From positions 1 through 29,681 of IMG/VR virus record IMGVR_UViG_3300025118_000095: DNA of 29,681 bases, one strand, 5' to 3'. The notes beneath the pieces are model-generated. The model worked only from the letters and a program-made list of their open reading frames with translations, did no database searches and was not told the origin of the DNA. Both the position numbers and the translations under genes were made by a program. This document shows, piece by piece, positions 18,501-23,395 of the stretch; position 1 is the stretch's first letter; each line of letters opens with the position of its first letter. The stretch is from a virus.

Positions 18501-21045
18501 TTTGCAGTCTCATTTTAATTTGCCTAAGAGACTGGCTGTTAGTTTCATACAAGGTCTTTAATAAAATTTGTCCAATTTGTTTAGTCTTAAGTTCCGGCTT
18601 GGCTTCGACACCATAGCTTCTTCCCGTTTTAGATTTAGTGCCGAAGTCTACGGGCATTTTACCCAACTGCCCTTTACCTCGGGGACTTTTAAATTTTTGC
18701 TCCCACGAATAATTGCCTTTCCGTCCGGCAAGAGCTCGCTCTGCTCGTGTACCTTTTTGATGCGCTGCATGCCCTTTTCCTGCTTTACCGACCTCTGCTT
18801 GGGTTGGCTGTGCAAGCTGTCCCATGGTTTTAATTGCTACTTTTTCTCCGGGACGTAAAGCTGAAGTAAGAACTCCTTGTAGCCAAGCAGGGACTCCCTG
18901 ACTTTTAATAAGCTGTTCTCGGGTAGCAGTTAACATATCCTGCATCCGGCCAGTTGGTCCTTGACCCTTCCTTTCAAAAGAGGTTCTCATTGAAGTCAAA
19001 ACTCCTAAAAGATTAGGTATGAATCCTTCATATCCGAGCTTGCCTGTATATCCTCCTCCTCCGAGGCGCGCTACGTCGGTACCATAAGGATCAAACCCGT
19101 GTTTATCATAAAATTTCTTTTTATATGTTTTTCCGGCATCGCTGGGCAGACCAGTTCTTTCGTCTATTTCTGGAGGCATAATAGCCGGATTCACCATCCC
19201 CGCAAATTGTTTCACCTGTTCAGCGTCGTTATACTTGACCATTCCTTCGCCCTTAAGGAATGTTTTCTGAATATCTCCCGGCTTATAACCCGCAGCGTAA
19301 GCGCCAAGGAATTCTTGCATGTCACTGAAGTTAGGAACAAAGCCAGCATATTTCCTAGATGATTTATGAGTGAGTCTCGTCGTGCCCGCTCCCTTATCAA
19401 TATCTACGCCGAACCCTGCAGCTTGAGCTCGAGCGCCAGAACCTGTTGCTAATGATGCGATTTGCTCTCTTAATAGAATTTCTTGTTTAAGGGCGTCTAG
19501 GACTTTTCTTTCGGCATCAACGCGAGAAAGCTCTCCTCGATTAATTTGAGCGATTAAATCGGGATTCGCAGACATAGCGGCGTGGATTTGCTGTTGTAGC
19601 GCAGCTTGTTGCGAGGCGTTCTTATTTAGGTTAGCAAAGTCAGCGACAGATTTAGTTAAGAACCTACTAAAGTCAATAAATAATTTGGCGACAATTGTTC
19701 CAAGAGCCACGAAGCCCGGACCAGATATAAAGTTACCAATTGACTTCATAATGTTACCAGCTAAATCGCCGCCGAATTTGTTTGCGTCGTCTTCATCGAA
19801 TCCCAAGAAAGCGCCTATGTCTCCAAAGATATTTACCTCTTTAGTTAAGGAGTTAAATCCTTCCAGAAGCTTTCTAAACATCGGCTCGAAAGTAATCTCT
19901 CCCACTTGAGCACCAATGCCCGTTAAATTTTGTACCGTCTCATTAATTAACGCGGAGAGAGTTTTATTTAACTCCCGGTTTCTTTGAATAGCTTCGTCAG
20001 TAGAATTATTGGAGATCGCTAATGCTCCTGCATAGGCAGAGTGTTCGTTTTTTAAGTCTTTAAGAATAGACTTTAAGATGTTCATTTGATACACGCCACC
20101 AACTAGCTCTGCAGTTTGAGCTTTTATCCTCGGGTTCAGAGTATCATAAACCTTGGAAAATTCTCCCAGAACTACCATAGCCGGGCGCATATTTCCTTCA
20201 GCGTCTCGGACAGCTACCCCTAGTTGTTGTAGCTGAGATACTACTTCTGTACGCTGGATTCTGGTGAATATAGTTTTAAGTGAGTTACCTATAACATTAC
20301 CACCCCGAGCGGTGGTTTGTTGAACTGAGGTAACTACTGCAATTAATTCATTAAAGTCGACCTTAACGTCTTCCGCACTCGCTCCCACACGCCTAATAGC
20401 TTCAGCTAAGTCACCCGTACTAACGGCAAAGGCAGCATCAACGTTAGCCATTTTATTAATAATCTCAGTAGAAGTTAACGCGGTTTGGCTAAAACTGTTG
20501 ATAGCAGCAGTTAAAGCGTTCACCGCTGCGGTCGTGTCCATTCCAGAGAGTCGAGTTAATATAAGAGCGTCTCTCGTCCGAAGGAGCGTTTTCTCCATAG
20601 ACAAGCCCTGTCGGGCAAATTCAGTAGCCGCTGTAGCGACCTCCCCAAAACTTTGTCCCGTCTCTTTGGCTACATTAAATAACTCACCACCAAATTTTTT
20701 AAGATTTTGACTTGAAGCACCCAAGATAACGTTAATATCTTTAAGCTGTTTCTCTACGTCTATAGTGGCCTTGGCCATTTCCGTAAAGGCCCTAGTTACG
20801 CCCATCAATATTCCCGCAGAAGCGGTAAAGGCTATGACACGAGCGTTGGAAGCTTCGAGCGATTTATGAAATTCGGAAACTGAACCGGTAATCTTCCCCA
20901 GAGGTTGGGTAAATTTTCTATGGTCAATGCCTTTAAGGTTTATTTGAGACCGTTCGGCTTTTTTTGTAAAACGAGCCAAGTCTTTTTCGGCTTTGTCAAG
21001 CCTTAGCCTCAGTTCCATTGTTACGCTGTCGTCTCTTCCTGCCAT
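9493..21045 (-). CDS. Giant tape measure protein with embedded nuclease-like cargo block
   Basis: At 3850 aa this is over four times lambda gpH (853 aa). The start has a Shine-Dalgarno-like AGGG-AAAAGG. Residues about 60-420 match the conserved phage tape measure domain (FGEVATAATEFARQGLS, VGASAEDVKVDFNELI, GGNVIGNSLKTIFTRIQ). A hydrophobic stretch follows near 440-465. Residues 568-1313 are a block punctuated by five GF(V/I)PN-like motifs with two PD-(D/E)XK-like segments. A Lys/Glu/Ala-rich coiled coil (about 1340-1530), hydrophobic helices (about 1550-1620) and long helical or unfamiliar regions come next. Near 3380-3440 lies a gpH-type C-terminal segment (AFGALIDGTKDAREAF). Two copies of a D-VP-LL-GEYV-R-VR-YG motif follow (3496-3526 and 3726-3756). 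I found no cysteine in the whole protein. At about 0.15 nm per residue the tail would be about 570 nm, or about 465 nm without the block. Confidence 0.95.
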   Translation of the reverse strand: MAGRDDSVTMELRLRLDKAEKDLARFTKKAERSQINLKGIDHRKFTQPLGKITGSVSEFHKSLEASNARVIAFTASAGILMGVTRAFTEMAKATIDVEKQLKDINVILGASSQNLKKFGGELFNVAKETGQSFGEVATAATEFARQGLSMEKTLLRTRDALILTRLSGMDTTAAVNALTAAINSFSQTALTSTEIINKMANVDAAFAVSTGDLAEAIRRVGASAEDVKVDFNELIAVVTSVQQTTARGGNVIGNSLKTIFTRIQRTEVVSQLQQLGVAVRDAEGNMRPAMVVLGEFSKVYDTLNPRIKAQTAELVGGVYQMNILKSILKDLKNEHSAYAGALAISNNSTDEAIQRNRELNKTLSALINETVQNLTGIGAQVGEITFEPMFRKLLEGFNSLTKEVNIFGDIGAFLGFDEDDANKFGGDLAGNIMKSIGNFISGPGFVALGTIVAKLFIDFSRFLTKSVADFANLNKNASQQAALQQQIHAAMSANPDLIAQINRGELSRVDAERKVLDALKQEILLREQIASLATGSGARAQAAGFGVDIDKGAGTTRLTHKSSRKYAGFVPNFSDMQEFLGAYAAGYKPGDIQKTFLKGEGMVKYNDAEQVKQFAGMVNPAIMPPEIDERTGLPSDAGKTYKKKFYDKHGFDPYGTDVARLGGGGYTGKLGYEGFIPNLLGVLTSMRTSFERKGQGPTGRMQDMLTATREQLIKSQGVPAWLQGVLTSALRPGEKVAIKTMGQLAQPTQAEVGKAGKGHAAHQKGTRAERALAGRKGNYSWEQKFKSPRGKGQLGKMPVDFGTKSKTGRSYGVEAKPELKTKQIGQILLKTLYETNSQSLRQIKMRLQRKADAGDQIAGKHLDKLQHVVGREISNRGKELAKYTEGEVTSLDQFNREVGFDSNNAIAALREKQRGIAPFYQGFVPNFRPAARQRMGHKDVLATDKKGVAAIGTGGNIGNAVSLQTKSQAQMLVAQNISGMKERPETYVMRGDSIAKRIQAGSRGNTQALSKIMQGTGMKVSPKDLTSLTQRLSKSNVAVSFGVSGVKDIEKQSGIREQVKSQLADAYTNIILNTSKMLTKGTKIKPVNKAGVKTRAQKYVGDTISSSLQGEIFEDSITTAIGQSSSWLNKDTNDYRRWDFQPSDAGNLQKIFDESFGSYSDAKRSYNPHSIESMATKILFGTPEGQATIKSLMQANFRGTSQGMATLARQEQKAGIKSNIKLMAQGFIPDREALKTAMDTERAMGGDPVVDFDKKIGYFVRDKKTQASLADVKRDHPEGWEKAFNNSEKMQARLGGGGGYTSKFGHDGVIPNFATGMDMAMITGSLGFLAMGINDNVKSFKEVSKAAGTLQEELGATEKAERDANEARKQSLEDRKKLGKESRDAEKKATKSESKADRTQNKEARKLVGKDSTTGVDKYASRRTATGLVNTKGMTKDERKEYREELAKVNKRLISEKKKVTKTLTLEEKAARDAIAKAKTKAQKDRALAQAKQAEHKASVENTNATRQSARDSRRNSAAKQAEATAHNKNAAMTGGQVVKGKGVQGGTAGGRAMNAGQGMGMGAMMALPMVGGMARTVAGDSEKAQGVIGGVETAGSFAMMGAMTGNPYIAGAALAGGALIGIMQAMGPYKDPLAQLKKTAEEAKEKLTQFQNSSQQYLGAFEKLEEGMKSSTIKPEELAKRKDALEDALMDMPAHVRQQFSHVKKDAESIKKFFDETAKTLSDESRIATGAAHYQEKIYGGERSWWQDMGRGAMRGMGWDQEGLKGTFLEDFGVQKGDDIFKGAAGKKNLVDYTQMISREVDKDMLKGDEGGKNIAGLQALVSSIGTDMDANELEKFVKELRAFGVPEEYIEQFRKTAENTKSGAKAAESLGKSLTDLRQNMLDVEEAARIIKLNKAIDDRYDAEMKRIKDATNLTMTKMNMEIKLEKQRIDFINKMKTRRDDMGLNWSEMYAGEGINQMKPFMGKVETGRMDTELKVMKMNAGLVKNQRKAITEAMNKTFNVTQKQLLDSVKKLQGHMAKAPTAEQTRSIEKDTNRQMALTEALMPIMVDHLGEIKKKPTEFKDMSGVLGEIEEALRTGGANNPELMAEVIGLEMKDISEVFAQKMSLLIDENEMQKTILLDQHRLQEQALIVQEKIASYGGPMGGQSIGRFGAPTNQEALTNKTMNFLIRSMLPKGPKVNVERGGIPAEGLTPDGRSKIDAGRAATALLDHLVNNMNIRDTHGERLQPEAFGALAGIGMAGRMETIKQELAEAKKQLKFQGVGEGDKAYQALEKASDPEAIAQTAAAQMAKQMKFDLMPDQMMEMNQGLQILQDIIVAQGNELFENNKQAFISAIKATELDKITDHFNSDIIAFNNNLVKADSENTGEIVAGQKTIAKDVTGGANAIIMAQGNLDQAVVNAGANAATATERGTAAINEQAKADAIAADNHMMNLRKENIDGVNQTNKYSQAVGNSMSANMHAVGKQGAKNQNTNFSNLDRNLEIISDAEAEHVSKQHFEDRRFTGEQLDNVAVNGTSDANEIVKAINILNELMNQGQAAKREQEWLKENGDVLIDALKMRDKEKWLVEEKALRSRGNVMPANKVAPGPAGEKALLDKYPGPKRTDDEYYEEAAALIKQGGSKVFDMIKDADIARVLREGSISRKAYAENFRSPKDNAVTQKMGMEGRFQHWAASMAGGASGKVAGVDSKAMYSWFKTQGIDLLKIKSMEELEGIVQGPGRKGFLRKGTTEFGLQKPGGHMTSRALAQRGKTSYNQNEWTVDGTYGEVSLSRIDVQKALARIFGYEAKQSHSVSGPNLGPTNSGLTGTDREGGIFTQFRNRGGRGGILSKAQLPGSWEREKATMSMHPLNQLTADQERILRTELIPRIVDAANAKAKEGKGAKGSAKMTGPEVKAAAMQGTWTTRVSRSDQDGKRKTPGVDLYQSLTDKDWEQLAAQLNAYEGDIDTRSDELEKLLEARNKWFKDNNGDIRKANEKMQAQTGFGQLFDFNIGTLNMKNNYGKNFAKETSKVSKYNKTLKPGQVKLLTPTDIMYGNFDFGEDENRSDSRTYRPWKSQMAVGGTRNNLRNQLNTRRRDKQTGAHYTELDQMRRIRLRSQRNLINYSQRAHTGLDFDDQTYLGKQQKRWGVSDKTRGFQAKGGMALEKDIFKDFEGVKYADVDALKRNKDKVDAELKILGQLKKETKDMEGPAGADAGVWAFSDEIQKQVIARFGESAMDWDADKLNSQLNIAEKDLGVFKHSLTRMTDFSEQRANMAKRVEELRNLAMLEQKGQDVDARRTAILEDWANNKRADLATKINDLNREIDLQKLDPTMYEDERVAKMRTRTKALQRKKDGSYSMKNTFADIAQSWKYSADMMERDAEDALFNVSQQFRSEVSTAFGALIDGTKDAREAFGDLFEGIGKMVQKQLIEMAVNRFIFNPLSNMFGGAKGGIVGNDGIQRFGFGGSVGAFGGMAAIASQTGIFGAMGQKAAAQKGKKRALMGGMVVGGSGVKDDVPALLQKGEYVIRKSSVRKYGLGFLNSVNAEGKDPSTLADGGFPTGDPSRDPQSQMDSLTEYQAGNTGQMARFNLRNAFIYDSDKPTLGGSHYAIDPRLTRQALMDEDNPRNQIRADKVASLLDYQIERARELQAWKDEVDEFNRMKKKKMRNTLLMALGMTALGTMFPGNQPAPFGTSGNRFGRGMSNFFSGRGGAGVGRPIGGIPGGGGNQGGMPGLDAQGGYKSRDNVPSLLMGGEYVVRPDAVRNYGVDFFHALNTGRLKKYADGGYVDAKGTPAPGASPLDRASEGSTNNVSITVNIDQKGGITTSSNGMDREDGRNLAAIIKNEVVNTLVNQKRQGGILYDGNISGT
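17371..18282 (-). other. PD-(D/E)XK-like nuclease segment 2 within the tape measure (residues 922-1225)
   Basis: This is a second candidate domain, between the third and fourth GF(V/I)PN motifs. The first part (922-1090) is basic and unfamiliar. The second part has LQGEIFEDSI (E1111, E1114), RRWDF (D1139) and YSDAKRS (D1161, K1163), which matches the pattern E, then D, then D-x-K. The 22 residues between the two Asp are long for the fold but tolerated in some families. It is not obviously a duplicate of segment 1, so the block may carry two different nuclease-like domains. Activity is not shown. Confidence 0.45.
18283..19026 (-). other. PD-(D/E)XK-like nuclease segment 1 within the tape measure (residues 674-921)
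   Basis: This is a domain call inside the tape measure, not a separate gene. The pattern KGTRAERAL (E769), then MPVDF (D800), then YGVEAKPE (E814, K816) has the order and spacing of a PD-(D/E)XK nuclease core: a helix Glu, a strand Asp, and E-x-K 14 residues later. A basic helical part follows (KTKQIGQILLKTLYE, then RQIKMRLQRK). It is bounded by the second and third GF(V/I)PN motifs. Other explanations are a degenerate, non-catalytic fold or chance. The acid and Lys residues are seen; nuclease activity is inferred. Confidence 0.5.
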
Positions 21046-21086
21046 GTACCTTTTCCCTGTATATAACTACACTATTTTCAGAGACT

Positions 21087-22124
21087 TTAACTGTGCATAT
21101 CTATGAAATCTTGCATGTTTAATTCGCCGCCCTTAGCTTCAGCGAGTTTTGATAAATTCATGTTATCTCCCGGAGTAGAATAACCTATAGCTTCCAAATC
21201 TTCCTTAGTAGCGCCCACGATAGAAGTTCCTCCTGCGGCCTCAGGGTTTTTAGATTTACTATTCATTTTGTCCATGAATTCATCAGCGTTTCTTCTTGAT
21301 TCGTAGAACTCTAACAGTAGTTCTGGATCATTTACAATCTCTGCGGGCGGTTTAGCTTTGGCTTCTTGAGCCATTTGTTTGAAATATCTTCCGTAAGCAA
21401 AAAGCTCAACCTGAAAATAAGTCAAGTCTACGACTGCTTTTCCATAAAAAATTTGCGGGTTATCTTCACATAAATAAAAATAGTTTCCAAAAAAGGGCAT
21501 AATAGAGATTCTCTTTAAGCTGCCTATAGTAAGAAACTGAGTGGAGAGATTATATTCTAAAGTAATTGTACTTAAATCGACATCAGTTAAATCATCAAAC
21601 TTGTCGTCGGGTAACGCTGGGATCTGACATTCCTTATCTGTATAGATCGCGTGCTTAATATAGTCCTCATTCGTTTTCTTGGCGGCAAAAGCTTCAGCGG
21701 TTAATCCTAGTAGTTCTCTTCTTGTGTTATCGAGGTCTGTAAGTTTTTTTTCATTTTCTTTTATGTCTTTTTTAATTGGGTCGATCTGAGATTTAAGAAA
21801 TAATCTACGTTTAGTCTCCTTTAAGCCAGACACATATGAGGCAAGCTTGGCCAACTCTAAATCTTTTTTTTCGGACCAAAGCTCTTGTTTTTCTAGGTAT
21901 ACTTTTTGTTCTTCATCAGTCGGTAGATTACTGTCCTTGGCTCGCTCAAAAGCTGTATTATAAACATCATCACTATCTATAGTATCATGAATCCCCAAAT
22001 GTTTTATATATATTTGGGTCTTTAACGCACGACTTTTATAACTTGTGTATCCCCGCAAAACGGAAGCGTAGACTAACTTTAAATCTAGCTCAGTAGCTAT
22101 TTGGATTTTGTTTGCATCAGACAC
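21087..22124 (-). CDS. Tail chaperone position ORF, second of an amber-linked pair
   Basis: This 345-aa ORF lies directly before the tape measure, where gpG/gpT-type assembly chaperones sit in siphophages. It starts at a GTG (22124-22122) with only a weak upstream AGG. It lies in the same frame as the preceding 310-aa ORF, with TAG-GCT-CGT in between. Residues about 75-145 are a charged coiled coil, followed by a compact part with LTIGSLKRISIMPFFGN and KAVVDLTYFQVELF, and an acidic tail. I recognise no family. By position it is the downstream partner of a chaperone, made either by re-initiation at GTG or by readthrough as a fusion of about 658 aa. The gap to the tape measure start is 41 bases. 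Confidence 0.6.
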   Translation of the reverse strand: MSDANKIQIATELDLKLVYASVLRGYTSYKSRALKTQIYIKHLGIHDTIDSDDVYNTAFERAKDSNLPTDEEQKVYLEKQELWSEKKDLELAKLASYVSGLKETKRRLFLKSQIDPIKKDIKENEKKLTDLDNTRRELLGLTAEAFAAKKTNEDYIKHAIYTDKECQIPALPDDKFDDLTDVDLSTITLEYNLSTQFLTIGSLKRISIMPFFGNYFYLCEDNPQIFYGKAVVDLTYFQVELFAYGRYFKQMAQEAKAKPPAEIVNDPELLLEFYESRRNADEFMDKMNSKSKNPEAAGGTSIVGATKEDLEAIGYSTPGDNMNLSKLAEAKGGELNMQDFIDMHS

Positions 22125-22133
22125 ACGAGCCTA
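22122..22133 (-). other. In-frame amber codon between two chaperone ORFs: candidate readthrough or re-initiation site
   Basis: On the - strand the sequence runs GAA-GAA-AAA-TAG-GCT-CGT-GTG-TCT. The TAG ends the 310-aa ORF; the same frame continues open for 345 more codons, and the first usable start is the GTG two codons on. Of 18 genes in the window with visible stops, 12 end in TAA, 5 in TGA and only this one in TAG. Readthrough would make a fusion analogous to lambda gpGT. Re-initiation at GTG is the simpler alternative. Confidence 0.4.
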
Positions 22134-23063
22134 TTTTTCTTCATTCGTTTCGGGCTCTTCCGACGCAGGTTCTTCCTTCACGGGCTCTTCTTTCACGGGC
22201 TCTTCCTCCACGGGCTCTTCCTCCACAGGCTCTTCCTCCACAGGCTCTTCCTTCACGGGATCTTCCTTCACGGGATCTTCCGTTAGTTTTGCAAGAGCCT
22301 CGTCAGCGGGCAAGTCGTCTAAACTATCTAAGTCTTCTTGCTCTGCGAATTTAATTAATTTTTTGAAATGCTCTGGGTCACCGGTCTTACTTACATACCA
22401 GAAGCTAACATAATAAAAAAACTTGTTAATGCACTCCGCCTCAAATTCATCTTCAGCTTCTTCCATCCTGTCATAAGATCTAATTTTGTCATCAAAATCT
22501 TCTCCAGCAAAGAATACGTCTTCGGGCTCTTTATAAGATAAGTTTAAAACCCACCAAAGAATTGTTTTGTTTCTCGCCCTGTTCTCAGCGGTTTGATCAT
22601 AAAGGCTAGATTGCTGCATCTCAAATTCTTGAATACGAGACCTAGCATTTTGAATAAATTCTTTATTTTCTTCTAGCGTGACTTTTTCTTCGCTTGTTCT
22701 GTCGCTTTTATCTTTTATTAGAAGTTGTTGCATCTCTACTTGTTTGTCAAAAACGTCACTGTATAGCTTACTCCATTCTTCTTTTTCTTTATCCCCCAAC
22801 GTGCCCCCGTCATTGCTAAACCTTTTTTGCAATAAAGCTCTGGTTAATAGTCCTTCTTTAATGCCCTCGGCTAATTTAACACCATAATATAGCTCGGCTT
22901 CATCGAAAAGCTTTCTCGTAGGCTTGCGTAAGAAAAACTTTTTGACGACATCCTTCTTGACTTCTTTGGTCGTGGTGATCTCTTCGCCCTTATCATTCTT
23001 GGTAGTTTCGCTTTCCTTAACCGCCTCTTCCCTTGTCATTGTAAACTCGTATAATTTTTTCAT
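22131..23063 (-). CDS. Putative tail assembly chaperone with acidic VEEEP-repeat tail
   Basis: This 310-aa ORF has a start preceded by AAGG 11 bases upstream. Residues about 35-95 (KKFFLRKPTRKLFDEAE, YYGVKLAEGIKEGLLT) resemble a segment I recall from tail-chaperone-position genes of environmental phages; I cannot name a family. The middle is helical with acidic patches (RMEEAEDEFEAECINKFF). The C-terminus, about residues 258-310, is a very acidic tail made of seven V(K/E)E(D/E)P units plus degenerate ones. Acidic tails suit a chaperone that must bind and release a long, basic, aggregation-prone tape measure. It ends in TAG, with the next ORF in the same frame. Confidence 0.6.
   Translation of the reverse strand: MKKLYEFTMTREEAVKESETTKNDKGEEITTTKEVKKDVVKKFFLRKPTRKLFDEAELYYGVKLAEGIKEGLLTRALLQKRFSNDGGTLGDKEKEEWSKLYSDVFDKQVEMQQLLIKDKSDRTSEEKVTLEENKEFIQNARSRIQEFEMQQSSLYDQTAENRARNKTILWWVLNLSYKEPEDVFFAGEDFDDKIRSYDRMEEAEDEFEAECINKFFYYVSFWYVSKTGDPEHFKKLIKFAEQEDLDSLDDLPADEALAKLTEDPVKEDPVKEEPVEEEPVEEEPVEEEPVKEEPVKEEPASEEPETNEEK
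22167..22271 (-). repeat. Seven 15-bp tandem units encoding V(K/E)E(D/E)P
   Basis: Exactly 105 bases encode seven pentapeptides in the order VKEDP, VKEEP, VEEEP, VEEEP, VEEEP, VKEEP, VKEEP. Degenerate units flank the array on both sides. The period is a multiple of three, so copy-number change would preserve the frame and alter only the length of the acidic tail. Confidence 0.95.
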
Positions 23064-23071
23064 AACTTTTT

Positions 23072-23296
23072 TTACCTTATCGTGATACTGAAGTTCTCTA
23101 TGTGGTCCTCGAATTCTCTAATGGAATCGTTTCCGCAGTCGAGAACTCTTTTTCTAATTTTTTGATACCTTTCCTCTGTTATGGGTTGGTTTTTTGAGTC
23201 TTCCAATAAGAAGAGAAAAGATTTACATAAATTGATAACCTTTCTCCTGTGGTGGAATTTAATAAAATCCTTACCTTTATCCTCAGTTTGATCCAT
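23072..23296 (-). CDS. Small protein between tail tube and chaperone genes
   Basis: This is a 74-aa ORF with the start placed at the ATG at 23296-23294, which has AAGG three bases upstream. The frame is also open to a TTG at 23323, but that start has no ribosome binding site. The sequence is charged and helical: FIKFHHRRKVINLC, then LLEDSKNQPITEERYQKIRKRVLDCGND. It lies between the terminator after the tube gene and the chaperone ORF, and 8 bases separate it from the latter. I do not recognise a family. Candidate roles are a small tail assembly factor or a regulator of this operon. Its coding status rests on the compact spacing and protein-like composition. Confidence 0.55.
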   Translation of the reverse strand: MDQTEDKGKDFIKFHHRRKVINLCKSFLFLLEDSKNQPITEERYQKIRKRVLDCGNDSIREFEDHIENFSITIR

Positions 23297-23339
23297 AATC
23301 CTTGGCTTATTTATTATAATCAAAAGTCTTAGAGAAATA

Positions 23340-23371
23340 AAATAAAAAAACCCCCCAAAAATGGGGGGTTT
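23340..23371 (-). terminator. Intrinsic terminator after the tail tube gene
   Basis: On the - strand a 9-bp stem AAACCCCCC/GGGGGGTTT with a 6-base loop is followed directly by a T-rich tract. It begins 25 bases beyond the tube protein stop and precedes the 74-aa gene. Placement suits attenuation: many tube subunits are needed, but few chaperones and only a few copies of the tape measure. Downstream genes would be served by partial readthrough or an unseen promoter. Confidence 0.88.
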
Positions 23372-23395
23372 GAATAATAATCTATTAATTAAGAT

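Larger units (their letters stand above)
17107..19344 (-). repeat. Five GF(V/I)PN motifs marking a modular block in the tape measure
   Basis: The motifs are GFVPNF at residues 568-573 (19327-19344), GFIPNL at 674-679 (19009-19026), GFVPNF at 922-927 (18265-18282), GFIPD at 1226-1230 (17356-17370) and GVIPNF at 1308-1313 (17107-17124). The second and fifth are each preceded by a near-identical linker, ARLGGGG(G)YT-K-G. The first and third share 17 identical bases. Spacings are 106, 248, 304 and 82 residues, so short linker units flank two larger domains. I recall similar VPNF-type punctuation in other large phage tape measures but have not searched for it. Confidence 0.85.

Noticed and set aside
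22131-22133. Genome-wide amber recoding
   Set aside because: All other long genes run uninterrupted with TAG treated as a stop, so no other in-frame TAG is needed. Recoding across the genome is not supported.
22125-22145. Lambda-style -1 frameshift at the end of the 310-aa chaperone ORF
   Set aside because: The downstream ORF is in the same frame, and the bases GAA-GAA-AAA-TAG do not form an X-XXY-YYZ heptamer in frame. Readthrough or re-initiation are the only simple options.
22150-22280. CRISPR-like array at the 15-bp repeats
   Set aside because: Units are directly abutting with no spacers and encode a regular VEEEP peptide in frame.
23060-23074. A-AAA-AAG heptamer on the - strand at the end of the 74-aa gene, a classic -1 slippery sequence
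   Set aside because: It overlaps the TAA stop of that gene, so ribosomes in its frame terminate before decoding it. The next gene has its own ATG with an upstream AAGG.
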